A DNA stretch of 64,000 nucleotides from Sulfitobacter albidus (GCF_018200035.1 NZ_CP073584.1:9623-73622), one strand, 5' to 3'. Counted from the first letter of the stretch, positions 17,771 through 26,268 are shown. A program made the numbers and translations. The notes: a model not told the origin generated them from the sequence alone.

Positions 17771-19003
17771 ATGGCATCAAACGAATTTCTTTGGCCCATT
17801 CAAAAGCGGCGCGATCAATTGTCAGAGCTGGGATCCCAGTTGCGAAACCTGCAAGATAAGTATCAGGAACTCGAGCGGGCCGTCAAAAACTTCAAAGCGT
17901 ATCAGCCTGACGTTGAACGAGAAGAACTGGTTCGACTGAATGCAAAGGCATCTGAACTGTCGTTAGAGGTTGCCAACCTAGAGAGAAGCAAGGCTGTGCT
18001 GGATAAGCAGCTGAAAGACGTTCGCTCAAAGCAAATTAGCCCGGTGCTGTTCTGGAAATTTTTTAATGAGGAGCAGAAGGAGTTGCGGGCAGAAATGGCC
18101 CGCTTACAGCAAAAAGCCAATGCGGTCGTTCAGCGCATCGAGAACGATAAAGCGACATTATCCGAAACAAAATCCCAAGTTGAGCTGGCTAAAAAGCGCC
18201 TTGCAGAACACGATAAATTCGATCTCGAAAACACAGTTCGACTTCTGTCAGGTATTCCTAAGAGCATCGATCGTACAAAAGCTGATCGCGCAGCGGCTAG
18301 TGCGGAATTGACACGCATAGAAACTCGAATCCGCCCTCATGTGCAGGAGTATGAACGATTACAGTCTGAAGTCTCAACGCTGAACTCGGAAATAGCTACG
18401 GCTGAAGTTTTTAATCGAAATCTCGATGCTGCACCCAACGGGTACGAGCGAAAAATAATACATGAACAATGTGAAAGTAGATTTGGGACTGGACGTCCAA
18501 GCGAAGTTATCAACGACCGTAGAGGTAAAGTGCGGCGCCTTGAAAATAACATTCCCAAGTTGGAGCGGCGGATCCGTGATGAACTCGAAAAATCTGATAG
18601 AAACATTGAGCATCTTTTGATCGACGGAAACAACGTCTGTTACGAGGGGCAGAATTTTATTGAACTGCGCGCACTCATTGCGTTACTTGCCGCGTTGGCA
18701 GGCCAGTTTGCGATTACGGTAGTGTTTGACGCTTCTATTCGTTCTTTACTGAAGGCGAGCACAAAAGACATCAAACGCCGTCTCGGGCCATCTATCACGA
18801 CATACATCGCGCCAACAAAGACGGGTGCCGACGAATATCTTCTGAAATTAGCCGGGAATCTCAAAACCAGCTTCATTCTGAGTAATGATCGATATGCAGA
18901 ATATCATGACTTTGATGCGGTAAAATCCGAACGAGTGTTGCGATTTTTGATAGCGGACGGAAAACTCATGGCAAACGACCTAGATATTTCCGTCAATATT
19001 TGA
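17771..19003 (+). CDS. Coiled-coil protein with C-terminal NYN/ZC3H12A-type RNase domain
   Basis: 410 aa from the ATG at 17771 (MASNEFLWPIQ), chosen for the ribosome site CCGGAG eight bases upstream; ATGs at 17714 and 17753 are in frame. Residues ~5-260 are long heptad-rich coiled coil. Residues ~279-405 form a PIN-like NYN domain with the expected acidic residues: LLIDGNNV, VVFDAS, TGADEYLL and ILSNDRYAEYHD, the last resembling the SND motif of ZC3H12A (Regnase) RNases. Predicted metal-dependent ribonuclease. It ends 16 bases before the viperin gene, so the two are very probably one operon. Target RNA unknown. Confidence 0.75.
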   Translation: MASNEFLWPIQKRRDQLSELGSQLRNLQDKYQELERAVKNFKAYQPDVEREELVRLNAKASELSLEVANLERSKAVLDKQLKDVRSKQISPVLFWKFFNEEQKELRAEMARLQQKANAVVQRIENDKATLSETKSQVELAKKRLAEHDKFDLENTVRLLSGIPKSIDRTKADRAAASAELTRIETRIRPHVQEYERLQSEVSTLNSEIATAEVFNRNLDAAPNGYERKIIHEQCESRFGTGRPSEVINDRRGKVRRLENNIPKLERRIRDELEKSDRNIEHLLIDGNNVCYEGQNFIELRALIALLAALAGQFAITVVFDASIRSLLKASTKDIKRRLGPSITTYIAPTKTGADEYLLKLAGNLKTSFILSNDRYAEYHDFDAVKSERVLRFLIADGKLMANDLDISVNI

Positions 19004-19019
19004 ACTTGAGAGGGAATTG

Positions 19020-19874
19020 ATGCTGCATATTCCAGAGCTGACAATAAACTGGCATATTTTGGAGGCATGTAACTATGATTGCTATTTTTGCTATGCAAAG
19101 TACGGGAAAAAGTCCAATTTCTCTCGCGACTATTCAGAAATCTTGTACGACTTAAGTGCCCTCAGTGGCAAAGTGATTAATTTTCCGTCTGGACCAATTT
19201 CGGTCAAGAACATCAGGATTAATTTCGCAGGTGGGGAGCCTTTCCTAGAGAAGGAGCTTGGCGCTGCCGTTTCTCTGGCCTCTGAACTTGGGCTACGTCC
19301 TTCATTCATCAGCAATGGATCTCTCTTGACCGATAGCTTTATCGAACACTATGGCGCAATGATTTCTGTGGCGGGTTTTAGCATTGATAGCTTCAGCAGG
19401 GATACAAACCAGAAGATTGGTCGTCGTGATAACAAAGGTCGTCAGGTTGATTTTGAAAGATTTTCGGAAGTTTTTTCGCGGTTTAGGAAATTCTCACCTC
19501 AAACCTTACTCAAAATAAACACAGTCGTTTGTCGCGAGAATGTTAATGACGATTTTAATCAGCCACTTGTTGAGCTCCGGCCAGATCGATGGAAGATTTT
19601 GCGAGTGATCCCAATTCATGGCGCAGAAGATCTAGAAATTTCAGACGCACAGTTTGACGCTTTCTTGGCGCGCCATCACGACGTCGACTGTCGGATCGTA
19701 CCAGAGGACAACGCCCACATGCATCGTTCATATCTTATGCTTGATCCGGAAGGTCGCTTCTACCAACGCGAAGGGTCGGGCTATGTTAAGAGCGCCCCGA
19801 TTGTACAAGTAGGTGCTGCGCGCGCTCTAGAGGGTGTCGATTTTGATGCAAAGACGTACGTTAGTAGGTATTGA
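19020..19874 (+). CDS. Prokaryotic viperin (radical SAM antiviral enzyme)
   Basis: 284 aa from the ATG at 19020 with AGAGGG upstream. Radical SAM cluster motif C17-xxx-C21-xx-C24 (EACNYDCYFCYAK), SAM-binding AGGEPFLEKELG near 70, then viperin-specific blocks: FISNGSLL (~96), GFSIDSF, IGRRDNKG, LKINTVV with a following ENVNDDF, DRWKILRVIPIHGAED (~195) and RSYLMLDPEGRFYQ (~240). These match animal viperin and its bacterial homologues, which convert CTP, GTP or UTP to 3'-deoxy-3',4'-didehydro nucleotides that terminate phage RNA synthesis. No fused kinase. The substrate base cannot be read from the sequence. Operon with the NYN RNase. Confidence 0.9.
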   Translation: MLHIPELTINWHILEACNYDCYFCYAKYGKKSNFSRDYSEILYDLSALSGKVINFPSGPISVKNIRINFAGGEPFLEKELGAAVSLASELGLRPSFISNGSLLTDSFIEHYGAMISVAGFSIDSFSRDTNQKIGRRDNKGRQVDFERFSEVFSRFRKFSPQTLLKINTVVCRENVNDDFNQPLVELRPDRWKILRVIPIHGAEDLEISDAQFDAFLARHHDVDCRIVPEDNAHMHRSYLMLDPEGRFYQREGSGYVKSAPIVQVGAARALEGVDFDAKTYVSRY

Positions 19875-20480
19875 GCCTCCTAAAGTGCGAATGGCCTGAT
19901 GAGCACTGATCCGATTGAAAAATCTAAAATACAAAGCAGGCTTTGGCCGTTTTGCAAACTTGGGTCTTATCGAAGTGGGTAACGACAGCGACCGACCCTT
20001 CCTTAAAGCGGCGATGATAGGTTTCCAGCGGCATTCCCGCTGTCGTTTTAGGGGCCCTTGTCCTTTAGCAGGTCGAACCGCCTACGAAGTTGAAGCGAGG
20101 TCGACATTGAGAAAGTGGTCGCGGTGCTTGGCTTGGACCGTGGCATGGCTCGGATGCTTCACTTTTATCGACTTGGGGTGAGTGACTTGACCAACCTCTT
20201 TGCGGAGTTAAATATCGCTTGAGCGATTGCAGCGGCGTAGTCACGGGCTTTCTCCTGATGTGTTGAGTTGCTCGATAATGCTGGTCGCAGCTGTCGCCCC
20301 ATCCACAAAGGTTGCCCCCGATCTTTTTCCCCTGTCCCACCAAAGATAAGAGGTGGGCCATTCCTCGCGGGACAAAAAGAGCGGCGCCTGCCCCTCTCCG
20401 CTGCGCTTCGCCTTCGGTGTGTAAGGGTCTTGGCCAGCTGCAAGGTGACCATCATTGCAACGCAAACAAGGAGAAAAGCA
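19875..20480 (+). other. Gene-poor region and leader of the DUF736 gene
   Basis: 606 bases. The part up to about 20225 holds no supported gene. A 35-codon frame starting at a GTG (20115-20222; internal MARMLHFYRLGVSDLTN) reads like protein but has no known relative and could be a remnant. From 20329 the second copy of the structured leader begins, followed by the ribosome site AAGGAG at 20468-20473. Confidence 0.5.
20329..20407 (+). promoter_or_regulatory. Structured leader element, copy 2
   Basis: Stem CCCACC (20336-20341) pairs with GGTGGG (20352-20357) around a 10-base loop AAAGATAAGA. Downstream AGCGG (20380-20384) can pair with CCGCT (20398-20402). It aligns without gaps to 1592-1670. 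CCCCTG lies seven bases before the stem and CTCCGCTGCGCT begins 39 bases after it in both copies. The G-C to A-T change in the stem keeps the pairing. Probably a cis-acting RNA for the DUF736 gene. Confidence 0.6.
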
Positions 20481-20819
20481 ATGACCACGAACTGCATCAA
20501 ATTCACAAGCGACGATATCGAAACAGCAAAAGGCGTAGGGTCCATTTCAACCCTGAATTTCGACCTCGACATCACAGTCGAACCAATCGCCAGCAGCAAT
20601 CCCATGGCACCGACGCACCGTGTCCTTGGCCGCTCCCCTCGCGGCAAACTGGTCGAATGCGGTGGTATCTGGAAGAAGCAGAACAAAGACACCGGCTCTG
20701 ACTACTTCACCCTGACGGTCCGCGATCACGCCTTCAACGCCAACCTTGGCAAAGCTGCGAGCCAAGATGATATGTCCCTGCAGGCCATCATCCCCTGGGG
20801 TCCCAAAGAGGCCGCTTAA
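20481..20819 (+). CDS. DUF736 family protein
   Basis: 112 aa, ATG at 20481 behind AAGGAG. The arrangement KGVGSISTLNFDLDITVEP, APTHRVLGR and a C-terminal YFTLTVRDHAF stretch matches DUF736, small beta-rich proteins common on alphaproteobacterial conjugative elements; their function is unknown. Followed at once by a strong terminator, so it is a single-gene unit. It is preceded by a long leader related to that of the DUF2493 gene, suggesting shared regulation. Confidence 0.8.
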   Translation: MTTNCIKFTSDDIETAKGVGSISTLNFDLDITVEPIASSNPMAPTHRVLGRSPRGKLVECGGIWKKQNKDTGSDYFTLTVRDHAFNANLGKAASQDDMSLQAIIPWGPKEAA

Positions 20820-20824
20820 CAAAC

Positions 20825-20852
20825 AAGCCAGACCGCTTCGGCGGTCTGGCTT
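20825..20852 (+). terminator. Terminator with perfect 12-bp stem and TTCG loop
   Basis: AAGCCAGACCGC and GCGGTCTGGCTT flank the tetraloop TTCG, five bases after the DUF736 stop. There is only a short T run after it on the plus strand, but the stem begins with AA and ends with TT, so it may act in both directions. Confidence 0.75.
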
Positions 20853-20897
20853 AATACGTGCAGATGTGAGATTTCGACCTCGCGTGAAGAATGTATG

Positions 20898-20957
20898 TCC
20901 GAAATTTGTAACATTCTTCGGACTCGCGTTTGTCCGAAACTTGTAGTACATTTCGGA
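20898..20957 (+). promoter_or_regulatory. Two tandem 25-bp operators of the AbiE pair
   Basis: Two copies of TCCGAA-N13-TTCGGA at 20898-20922 and 20933-20957, 35 bases apart start to start, the second ending one base before the antitoxin ATG. AbiEi antitoxins autoregulate by binding two inverted repeats in their promoter, and this arrangement fits. No Shine-Dalgarno sequence is visible before the ATG, so the mRNA may be leaderless or nearly so. Confidence 0.7.
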
Positions 20958-20958
20958 C

Positions 20959-21624
20959 ATGACTCATGACGTGCAATCCAAATCACTACCAGATCGCCTT
21001 CGTGCACGCATGGACGATGCGCCGCGCCAAGTGTGGACACCGGCCGATTTTGCCGACGTCGGTGGTCGTGCTGCCGTCGACAAGGCTCTGCAACGCATGG
21101 TCACGTGCGGTCAACTGCGGCGCATTGAGCGAGGGCTTTATGACAAGCCATCCCAGAGTGCGCTGACAGGCAAATCAACTGTACCAGACTACCGCGCTGT
21201 CATCGATGCGATCGCGCGCCGTGATCAAGTCCGCTGGTTGATTGATGGGATGACGGCTGCGAACACGCTTGGTCTTACCAATGCGGTGCCAGCCAAAATT
21301 GAGGTGCTGGTGGATGCACGCCTCAAGCCGGTCACATTGGGCAATCAAAAGATCGTCTTCAAACACGCTGCCCCTAGTCGACTATATTGGGCGGGGCGGC
21401 CGGGCATGTATCTGGTTCAGGCTCTGCATTGGCTTCATGATGTCATGTCGAATGATGTCCAGGGGGCGACTGTTCGCAAAACTATACGGCGTCTGCTTGC
21501 CGATAAGGACACAGGTCCGGCTCTTTTGGATGATCTGAAGGGCGGTTTGTCAGCCATGCCGATCTGGATGCAAGATATTTTGCGTGCGCCTCTGTTTGAT
21601 GTGGTCGAGGGAGATCAAGGATGA
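20959..21624 (+). CDS. abiEi: AbiEi-type antitoxin (DUF6088-like), transcriptional autoregulator
   Basis: 221 aa. The N-terminal winged helix (VWTPADFADVGGRAAVDKAL then LRRIERGLYDKP, residues ~25-65) is typical of AbiEi/DUF6088 antitoxins of type IV toxin-antitoxin systems. The C-terminal part carries DGMTAANTLGLT and VLVDARLKPVTLGNQK, as in the family. It represses its own promoter through the tandem 25-bp repeats just upstream and antagonises the toxin without forming a stable complex (family knowledge). Its stop overlaps the toxin start (ATGA, 21621-21624). Confidence 0.85.
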   Translation: MTHDVQSKSLPDRLRARMDDAPRQVWTPADFADVGGRAAVDKALQRMVTCGQLRRIERGLYDKPSQSALTGKSTVPDYRAVIDAIARRDQVRWLIDGMTAANTLGLTNAVPAKIEVLVDARLKPVTLGNQKIVFKHAAPSRLYWAGRPGMYLVQALHWLHDVMSNDVQGATVRKTIRRLLADKDTGPALLDDLKGGLSAMPIWMQDILRAPLFDVVEGDQG

Positions 21625-22661
21625 GCACGGAAGGTTTCCAAAAGATCATTGCTGCAAGCGTTGCAGATCGCGCTGATCTGTTTCTCACCACCGCCAACAG
21701 GCTCGGCGCGCCGCTGATCAATATTGAGAAGGACTTCTGGGTCTGCTGGACGCTTAATGCGCTCTACCATCGGCTTCCTGCCGGTGGTCCACGGCTCCTG
21801 TTCAAAGGGGGGACATCTCTCTCAAAGGCCTACGGTCTGATTGATCGGTTTTCCGAAGACATCGACGTCACGGTGTTCCGCGATGATCTTGGCCACGGCG
21901 AAACACCAGAGGCGCTAGCCGCGCTCTCTGGGAAGAAACGCAAAGCTGCCATTGAAGCGATCCAGAGTGATTGCCACGCCTATATAACTGGGCCGCTTTT
22001 GGTGGAGCTGTCCCAGCTGATCGCCGAGGACACAAGCGGGCAGGGTCGGATTGAAATCGATCCTGATGATGGCACGGGACAGACACTTCTTGTCTGGTAT
22101 CCACGGGTCGACGGGTCCGACACGGGATACGTTCAAGCCGCCGTCAAAATCGAGTCCGGGGCAAAATCCGCCCTGGATCCAAACAGCCCGCAGTTGATCC
22201 GTCCGTACATTTCGGACGATTTGGGCGGCATTGATTTGGATGTTCCGGAGGTTCGAACGATTGATGCAGAGCGCACGTTTTGGGACAAGGTCGTCATCTT
22301 GCACGGGCTACGGAATTGGTTCGAGACGCGCGGTGAACTGAAGCAAGACGGGCAGCGTATTTCGCGGCATTACTACGATCTGCATTGCATGTTGGAAACC
22401 GACGCGGGTAGGGCTGCTGTTGCAGACCTTGAGTTGGGCGCGGACTGTGTGGCCCACGCGAAGACATTTTTTAACCGTCCTGATTTCAACCTAGGTACGG
22501 CAAAGCCCGGAACGTTTGCGCTCGCACCACCTGCAGACATGGCTGCGCGATTGGGCGGTGATTACAAAAATACCGAGGCGATGATCTTCGGTGAGGCTCC
22601 ATCCTTTGATGCAATCTTGGATTCGATTGCGGCTCTCGAGGACCAACTGAACCAAACTTGA
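21621..22661 (+). CDS. abiEii: AbiEii-type nucleotidyltransferase toxin
   Basis: 346 aa. DNA-polymerase-beta-like nucleotidyltransferase signature LLFKGGTSLSKAYGLI (~60-75) followed by FSEDIDVTVF (~80-89), the GG[ST]...DxD pattern of AbiEii/AbiGii. A later block RTFWDKVVILHGLRNW (~220) is also family-typical. Related toxins modify tRNA ends with nucleotides and cause abortive infection or plasmid stabilisation. Coupled to the antitoxin by ATGA overlap. Motifs are intact. Confidence 0.88.
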   Translation: MSTEGFQKIIAASVADRADLFLTTANRLGAPLINIEKDFWVCWTLNALYHRLPAGGPRLLFKGGTSLSKAYGLIDRFSEDIDVTVFRDDLGHGETPEALAALSGKKRKAAIEAIQSDCHAYITGPLLVELSQLIAEDTSGQGRIEIDPDDGTGQTLLVWYPRVDGSDTGYVQAAVKIESGAKSALDPNSPQLIRPYISDDLGGIDLDVPEVRTIDAERTFWDKVVILHGLRNWFETRGELKQDGQRISRHYYDLHCMLETDAGRAAVADLELGADCVAHAKTFFNRPDFNLGTAKPGTFALAPPADMAARLGGDYKNTEAMIFGEAPSFDAILDSIAALEDQLNQT

Positions 22662-23047
22662 TCCTGTCACTTTGAAGCTGTCGTTCGTTTTTTTGGAGCG
22701 GGTTGGCTGACGTGTAGTTTGCCCAAACTTCGGATTTGAGTGTGGGATACTGTCCTCTGTCGCATGCAGGCGAACTGATAGACGACGGTCGATTTATCAC
22801 CACCGTTGTGCTCCTTCCCATTGACCTGTTGGCCCATCAGATCGCTAGCCCGGAGGCGAGCGGCCTGCAACGCTTGGGCAAGGTTTCTGGACGGCTGGCG
22901 CCTTGCGCGCTGCGGTGCATCGCGCACAACAAACATTGCCCGTCGCGTGCTCCATTTCATTGCGCCCCAAGTTGGGTGCAGCCCGCTCTGATGCCTCCAG
23001 TCTTTTCCACGATCCGTCCAACGACGATCAATGGAAAGGATCACAAT
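22662..23047 (+). other. Gene-free leader before the small gene at 23048
   Basis: 386 bases without a supported gene; the open frame running into the next gene has no ribosome site before 23048. A T7 run after GTTCG at about 22687 may help end abiE transcription. The long GC-rich 5' region resembles in style, but not in sequence, the leaders at 1592 and 20329. The ribosome site AAAGGA at 23035-23040 serves the next gene. Confidence 0.4.
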
Positions 23048-23224
23048 ATGACATACGAACAATCCCTCGACCTCGCAGAACTGCAAGCCGACATGGCCTT
23101 TGAAACCTACCTCTCAGCCTTCGAAGTGGGCGACCATCCCGAAGTCATAGACAGCCTCGCAACCGAGGCTCTAATCGCCCAAGATCGCTGCGCAGATTTG
23201 CGCTCTCAGGATCTGGCTCATTGA
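23048..23224 (+). CDS. Small acidic protein of unknown function
   Basis: 58 aa, ATG at 23048 behind AAAGGATCA. Sequence starts MTYEQSLDLAELQADMAF and is rich in Asp/Glu/Leu, probably two helices, with no transmembrane segment or cysteine cluster. No family recognised. It has its own long leader and is followed by three hairpins, the last a terminator, so it is a single-gene unit just ahead of the mobilisation genes. The clear ribosome site and compact unit are the main support. Confidence 0.6.
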   Translation: MTYEQSLDLAELQADMAFETYLSAFEVGDHPEVIDSLATEALIAQDRCADLRSQDLAH

Positions 23225-23232
23225 GCCAGACA

Positions 23233-23283
23233 CCTCTGCGGTTGGATTGATCCGCAGGGGAGGGTGACCTCCTGTCGGAGGTC
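23233..23283 (+). promoter_or_regulatory. Two strong hairpins after the small gene
   Basis: CCTCTGCGG (23233-23241) pairs with CCGCAGGGG (23252-23260), with G-U pairs. GACCTCC (23266-23272) pairs perfectly with GGAGGTC (23277-23283) around TGTC. Neither is followed by a T tract, so they are not ordinary terminators. They may stabilise the mRNA end or belong to a small RNA with the terminator at 23304. Confidence 0.5.
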
Positions 23284-23303
23284 TCAGATGGGCAGTTGCA
23301 AAG

Positions 23304-23337
23304 GCTGACACCGACGCGGTTGGGGGTCAGCTTTTTT
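23304..23337 (+). terminator. Rho-independent terminator
   Basis: GCTGAC (23304-23309) pairs with GTCAGC (23326-23331), extended by an inner CC/GG, followed directly by TTTTTT (23332-23337). It ends the transcript of the 58-aa gene and its hairpins. Confidence 0.75.
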
Positions 23338-23624
23338 GCTGTTTTCATGCTGACGGCTTGATGCGACTTGGTGGCGCAAACCCTTGTATGTTGTTTGGTT
23401 GGTGCGGGCCCGTGTTCGCTTTGTGCGGGCGGCCAATAGAGCAGGCAATGATAGGCCTAATGCTTGGTATGGCTACTGGCAGGCGGTGTAGGGGGCGTTG
23501 AAATGCTATCAATGCAAAAAGATAAATTGCGCAATATATAATATTGTTATATAGAGGAAGGAGAAGAAAAGGACGTTGGCAGGATATGCCACTTGTCTGC
23601 GACATTTGTCCGAGGGGTTTCGAA

Positions 23625-24347
23625 ATGAAGACAGGAAGACCAAAACGCCTCAAGCTGGAGCAGCGCATTGAACTGGCGCGGCGATACCATGCAGGAGAAA
23701 CCCCAAAGGTATTGGCCGAAGCCTACGGCGTTTCTCGCAGGCATGTGACGCGGCTTGCAAAGGAAGAGCAGGGTGAAGGTCTCGCTGTGCGCGATCCCTC
23801 TGAGCGGGTCAGCTTTCGCGCCTCAGCGTCAGAGCTCGCAGCCTTTGATGCGGAGTGGCAGACACGCGGGTTTGCCAACCGCTCTCAAGCCCTCAATGCA
23901 GTGCTGCGCGGACGGTGTGGGTTCCTTGATGTGCCCCGTGATTTGGTCGCTGAGTTCTGTGCCAGTTGGCGGCAAGCCAAGGATGTCAGTGATGCAGGTT
24001 TGGCGCTCGCAAAAGCAGTGCATCGCGGAAAGGTGTCTGTGTCATCTGAGGACCGGGCCTTGCTCGTTTCACTGCTTGATCTGGCGCAGTGCATGACCCG
24101 TGAGCTTGGCCAAATGAAGGATGCAGCGCAGGTCCGGCGCAAGCGGGATTGGCCGTTAAAGGAAGAAGAGGATGCAGCCCTTCGGGCGCTTCCAGATCAG
24201 CCGACGCGGGCGGCATCCGGGCTGCGCTTGGTGGCGGGGGAGGGCGGTCGCGAAGGGGCGCGGAAGTCGGTGGCCTTGGGTTCGTGTGGAGGGGCCGCGC
24301 CGGAGGGGGGCGCGGCTGTGATCGATCGGAGCATCTCCAATGGCTGA
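23625..24347 (+). CDS. MobC-like relaxosome accessory protein
   Basis: 240 aa from the ATG at 23625 (MKTGRPKRLKLEQR), chosen for GAGGGG seven bases upstream. An N-terminal helix-turn-helix (KVLAEAYGVSRRHVTRLAKE, ~27-46) is followed by RVSFRASASELAAFDAEW (~60-77), resembling the ribbon-helix region of MobC-type proteins. The C-terminal tail is Gly/Ala/Arg-rich. It overlaps the relaxase gene by 8 bases, the usual place for an oriT-binding accessory factor. Function inferred from position and DNA-binding features. Confidence 0.65.
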   Translation: MKTGRPKRLKLEQRIELARRYHAGETPKVLAEAYGVSRRHVTRLAKEEQGEGLAVRDPSERVSFRASASELAAFDAEWQTRGFANRSQALNAVLRGRCGFLDVPRDLVAEFCASWRQAKDVSDAGLALAKAVHRGKVSVSSEDRALLVSLLDLAQCMTRELGQMKDAAQVRRKRDWPLKEEEDAALRALPDQPTRAASGLRLVAGEGGREGARKSVALGSCGGAAPEGGAAVIDRSISNG

Positions 24348-26268
24348 TCCGCTTGCCCTCTACAGTTCCGTCATGGGGAAGCTCTGGGAGGATGAGCGGA
24401 TCCGGGGCAAAGCGGCGGCGCGGATTGACGCGCGTATCGCGGGCCGGCGGCAGGGGCGCAGCTTTGGGCGTGTTGGATCCATGTCAGCGCGCAACGTGGC
24501 CAAGACCGCCAGTGGCCAGAGCCGTGCTGCTGTGTTCAAGAGGATCAGGGCTGGGGGATGCAAGACGCAAAGCTCCCTTGGCAATCAGCTCACCTATATC
24601 AATGACAAAGCGGTCTACACCAACTCGACCATGACCAATGCGCTGACTGATGACGCTGTGCTATCCGAGGATCAGAAGTCAGAGATCATCGAGGCGTGGT
24701 CCGAGACCTGGCGTGGATCGACCAAGCTCGGGTTTACCTCGCACATGCTTCTGTCGTTTCCGACTGACGTCACTGTCGATCAGGTCCGCGACATCGCGAT
24801 GGACTGGACCGAGCATTTCTTCGAGAGCGGTGAATACGGTGATCAGTGGGATTACGTTCTCGCCGTGCACGACGACCGGGCGCACAAACATGCCCACATC
24901 ATTCTGAACAATCGCGGCCTCGATCAGGGCACATGGTTTTCTTGTTGGGCCGAAGGCGTGATGTCACCGCAGCTGATGCGCGAAAAGCAGGCTGAGATCG
25001 CGGAAGGCTACGGCGTCATGCTGGATGCCACCACGCGGCTTGAACGCGGCATCTTCGAGAAACCCGCAGGCCTCGCTGAAATCTACCGCGCCAAAGAAGA
25101 AGCGCGTTTGCCGCGCGAAATCATCATGACGGCCGAGGAGTCTGCGATTGCGCAAGCGCAGGTCGTGGGCTTTGCCAAAGACTACACAGAGTTTGCCGAT
25201 CTGCTGGACCGCATGGACCAGCGCCATCTGGCGCGCGCCGTGCGCGGCATGGCCCAGAACCTCGGCACAGGCACCCCGTGGAAATTCACCGAAGGAGAGA
25301 TCGACATGAAAGATATCAAAACCGTCGGTGATGCCATCGACTATTCCGAGCGCACGATTGAGGCGTTGCGGCTGAAAGCCGAAGAGCTGGACGTGTCCGA
25401 GCGCGCCGCGTTCGAGGCCAAGGCGGCGCCGGTCATCGCGGACCTGTCGCAGATGGTGCCTGATCCAGAATTGCGGGCGCGCTTTGGCAAGCAACTTGAA
25501 GAACCTTACCCACCCGGTGCCGGAAACGAGGTGCTGATCGCAGCGCTGCAATCGGGCAATGACGGCGCTTTGAACGATGTCCTCGCACGGGCCGACGAGG
25601 CGGGCATGGATGGTGACGAGTTGGTGGCGCGGATCACCGCAGGCGGTACCAAGAATTATGGCATGGCGCAGGACTGGGTTGAGCGGGACATGAATGCGGT
25701 CCTCAGCAAAGACGGGCTGACGGTTGAGAGTGCGAATGACGAACAGCTTGATGGAGCTTTGAAGCGCGTCGATGGGGTCATGGAAGCCCTGACCGAACGG
25801 GCCAAAGAACTGGGTGTCGCCATCGGGTTGAGCCTCGCAGAAGAAGAGGAGGCAGATCTGCCTTTGATTGATGAGGATGATCGCACGCCAAATACCTATC
25901 TGCAGGATCTGGCGGATATGCTGCGCGATGGGCAGCTGTCGGAGGTCCAAGAAGAGACGGTTGAGCGCACCTTGCAGGCTGAGCTGTTCAAAGAACTTGG
26001 CGAGGAAGGTCTCGGCGAGCTGCGGCGCGGGAATTACGAAGTGCTTGATGACGTGCTGCCGAGCAAGATCGATCAGATCACTGTTACGCAAGAATTCCTA
26101 GAAATGACTTTTGAGGAAACCGGCGACCAAGTGTTCACCGATCGCGCATCCATTCTGCAGCAGGACAAAGCGACTGAGATGGCACAGCTCAAGGGGCAGC
26201 AAGAAGCCCAGACCTTAGGCAAAGACCTTGGGCGTGATCGTGGTCTCGACGACGAGATGGAATTCTAG
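24340..26268 (+). CDS. VirD2-like conjugative relaxase
   Basis: 642 aa, ATG at 24340 inside the end of the upstream gene. The N-terminal relaxase domain shows the candidate nicking tyrosine in GNQLTYINDKAVY (~82-94) and the metal-binding histidines in VHDDRAHKHAHIILNN (~176-191), the HxxxxHxH pattern of MOBP/VirD2 relaxases. It nicks at oriT, stays covalently on the 5' end and is exported through VirD4/VirB. The C-terminal 350 residues are acidic and helical, ending in a Gln/Asp-rich tail that may carry the transfer signal. virD4 follows after 15 bases. Confidence 0.88.
   Translation: MADPLALYSSVMGKLWEDERIRGKAAARIDARIAGRRQGRSFGRVGSMSARNVAKTASGQSRAAVFKRIRAGGCKTQSSLGNQLTYINDKAVYTNSTMTNALTDDAVLSEDQKSEIIEAWSETWRGSTKLGFTSHMLLSFPTDVTVDQVRDIAMDWTEHFFESGEYGDQWDYVLAVHDDRAHKHAHIILNNRGLDQGTWFSCWAEGVMSPQLMREKQAEIAEGYGVMLDATTRLERGIFEKPAGLAEIYRAKEEARLPREIIMTAEESAIAQAQVVGFAKDYTEFADLLDRMDQRHLARAVRGMAQNLGTGTPWKFTEGEIDMKDIKTVGDAIDYSERTIEALRLKAEELDVSERAAFEAKAAPVIADLSQMVPDPELRARFGKQLEEPYPPGAGNEVLIAALQSGNDGALNDVLARADEAGMDGDELVARITAGGTKNYGMAQDWVERDMNAVLSKDGLTVESANDEQLDGALKRVDGVMEALTERAKELGVAIGLSLAEEEEADLPLIDEDDRTPNTYLQDLADMLRDGQLSEVQEETVERTLQAELFKELGEEGLGELRRGNYEVLDDVLPSKIDQITVTQEFLEMTFEETGDQVFTDRASILQQDKATEMAQLKGQQEAQTLGKDLGRDRGLDDEMEF

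Larger units (their letters stand above)
23225..23624 (+). other. Hairpin-rich and AT-rich spacer upstream of mobC; candidate oriT region
   Basis: 400 bases without a gene. The first part holds three hairpins. The rest carries a direct repeat GTGCGGGC (about 23402 and 23421) and an AT-rich stretch with ATATATAATATTG at about 23534-23546, just before the mobC-relaxase pair. Transfer origins usually lie next to such genes, but no nick site can be named from sequence. Confidence 0.35.

Noticed and set aside
19915..20181. 88-codon open frame after viperin
   Set aside because: No ribosome site, no recognisable composition and it runs towards the leader of the DUF736 gene; not supported as a gene.
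20065..20692. Minus-strand frames opposite the DUF736 leader
   Set aside because: They overlap the structured leader and the DUF736 coding sequence and have no starts with ribosome sites.
24964..26091. 375-codon open frame on the minus strand
   Set aside because: It lies wholly opposite the relaxase gene, whose motifs are clear. Long antisense frames are common in GC-rich genes and this one shows no domain.
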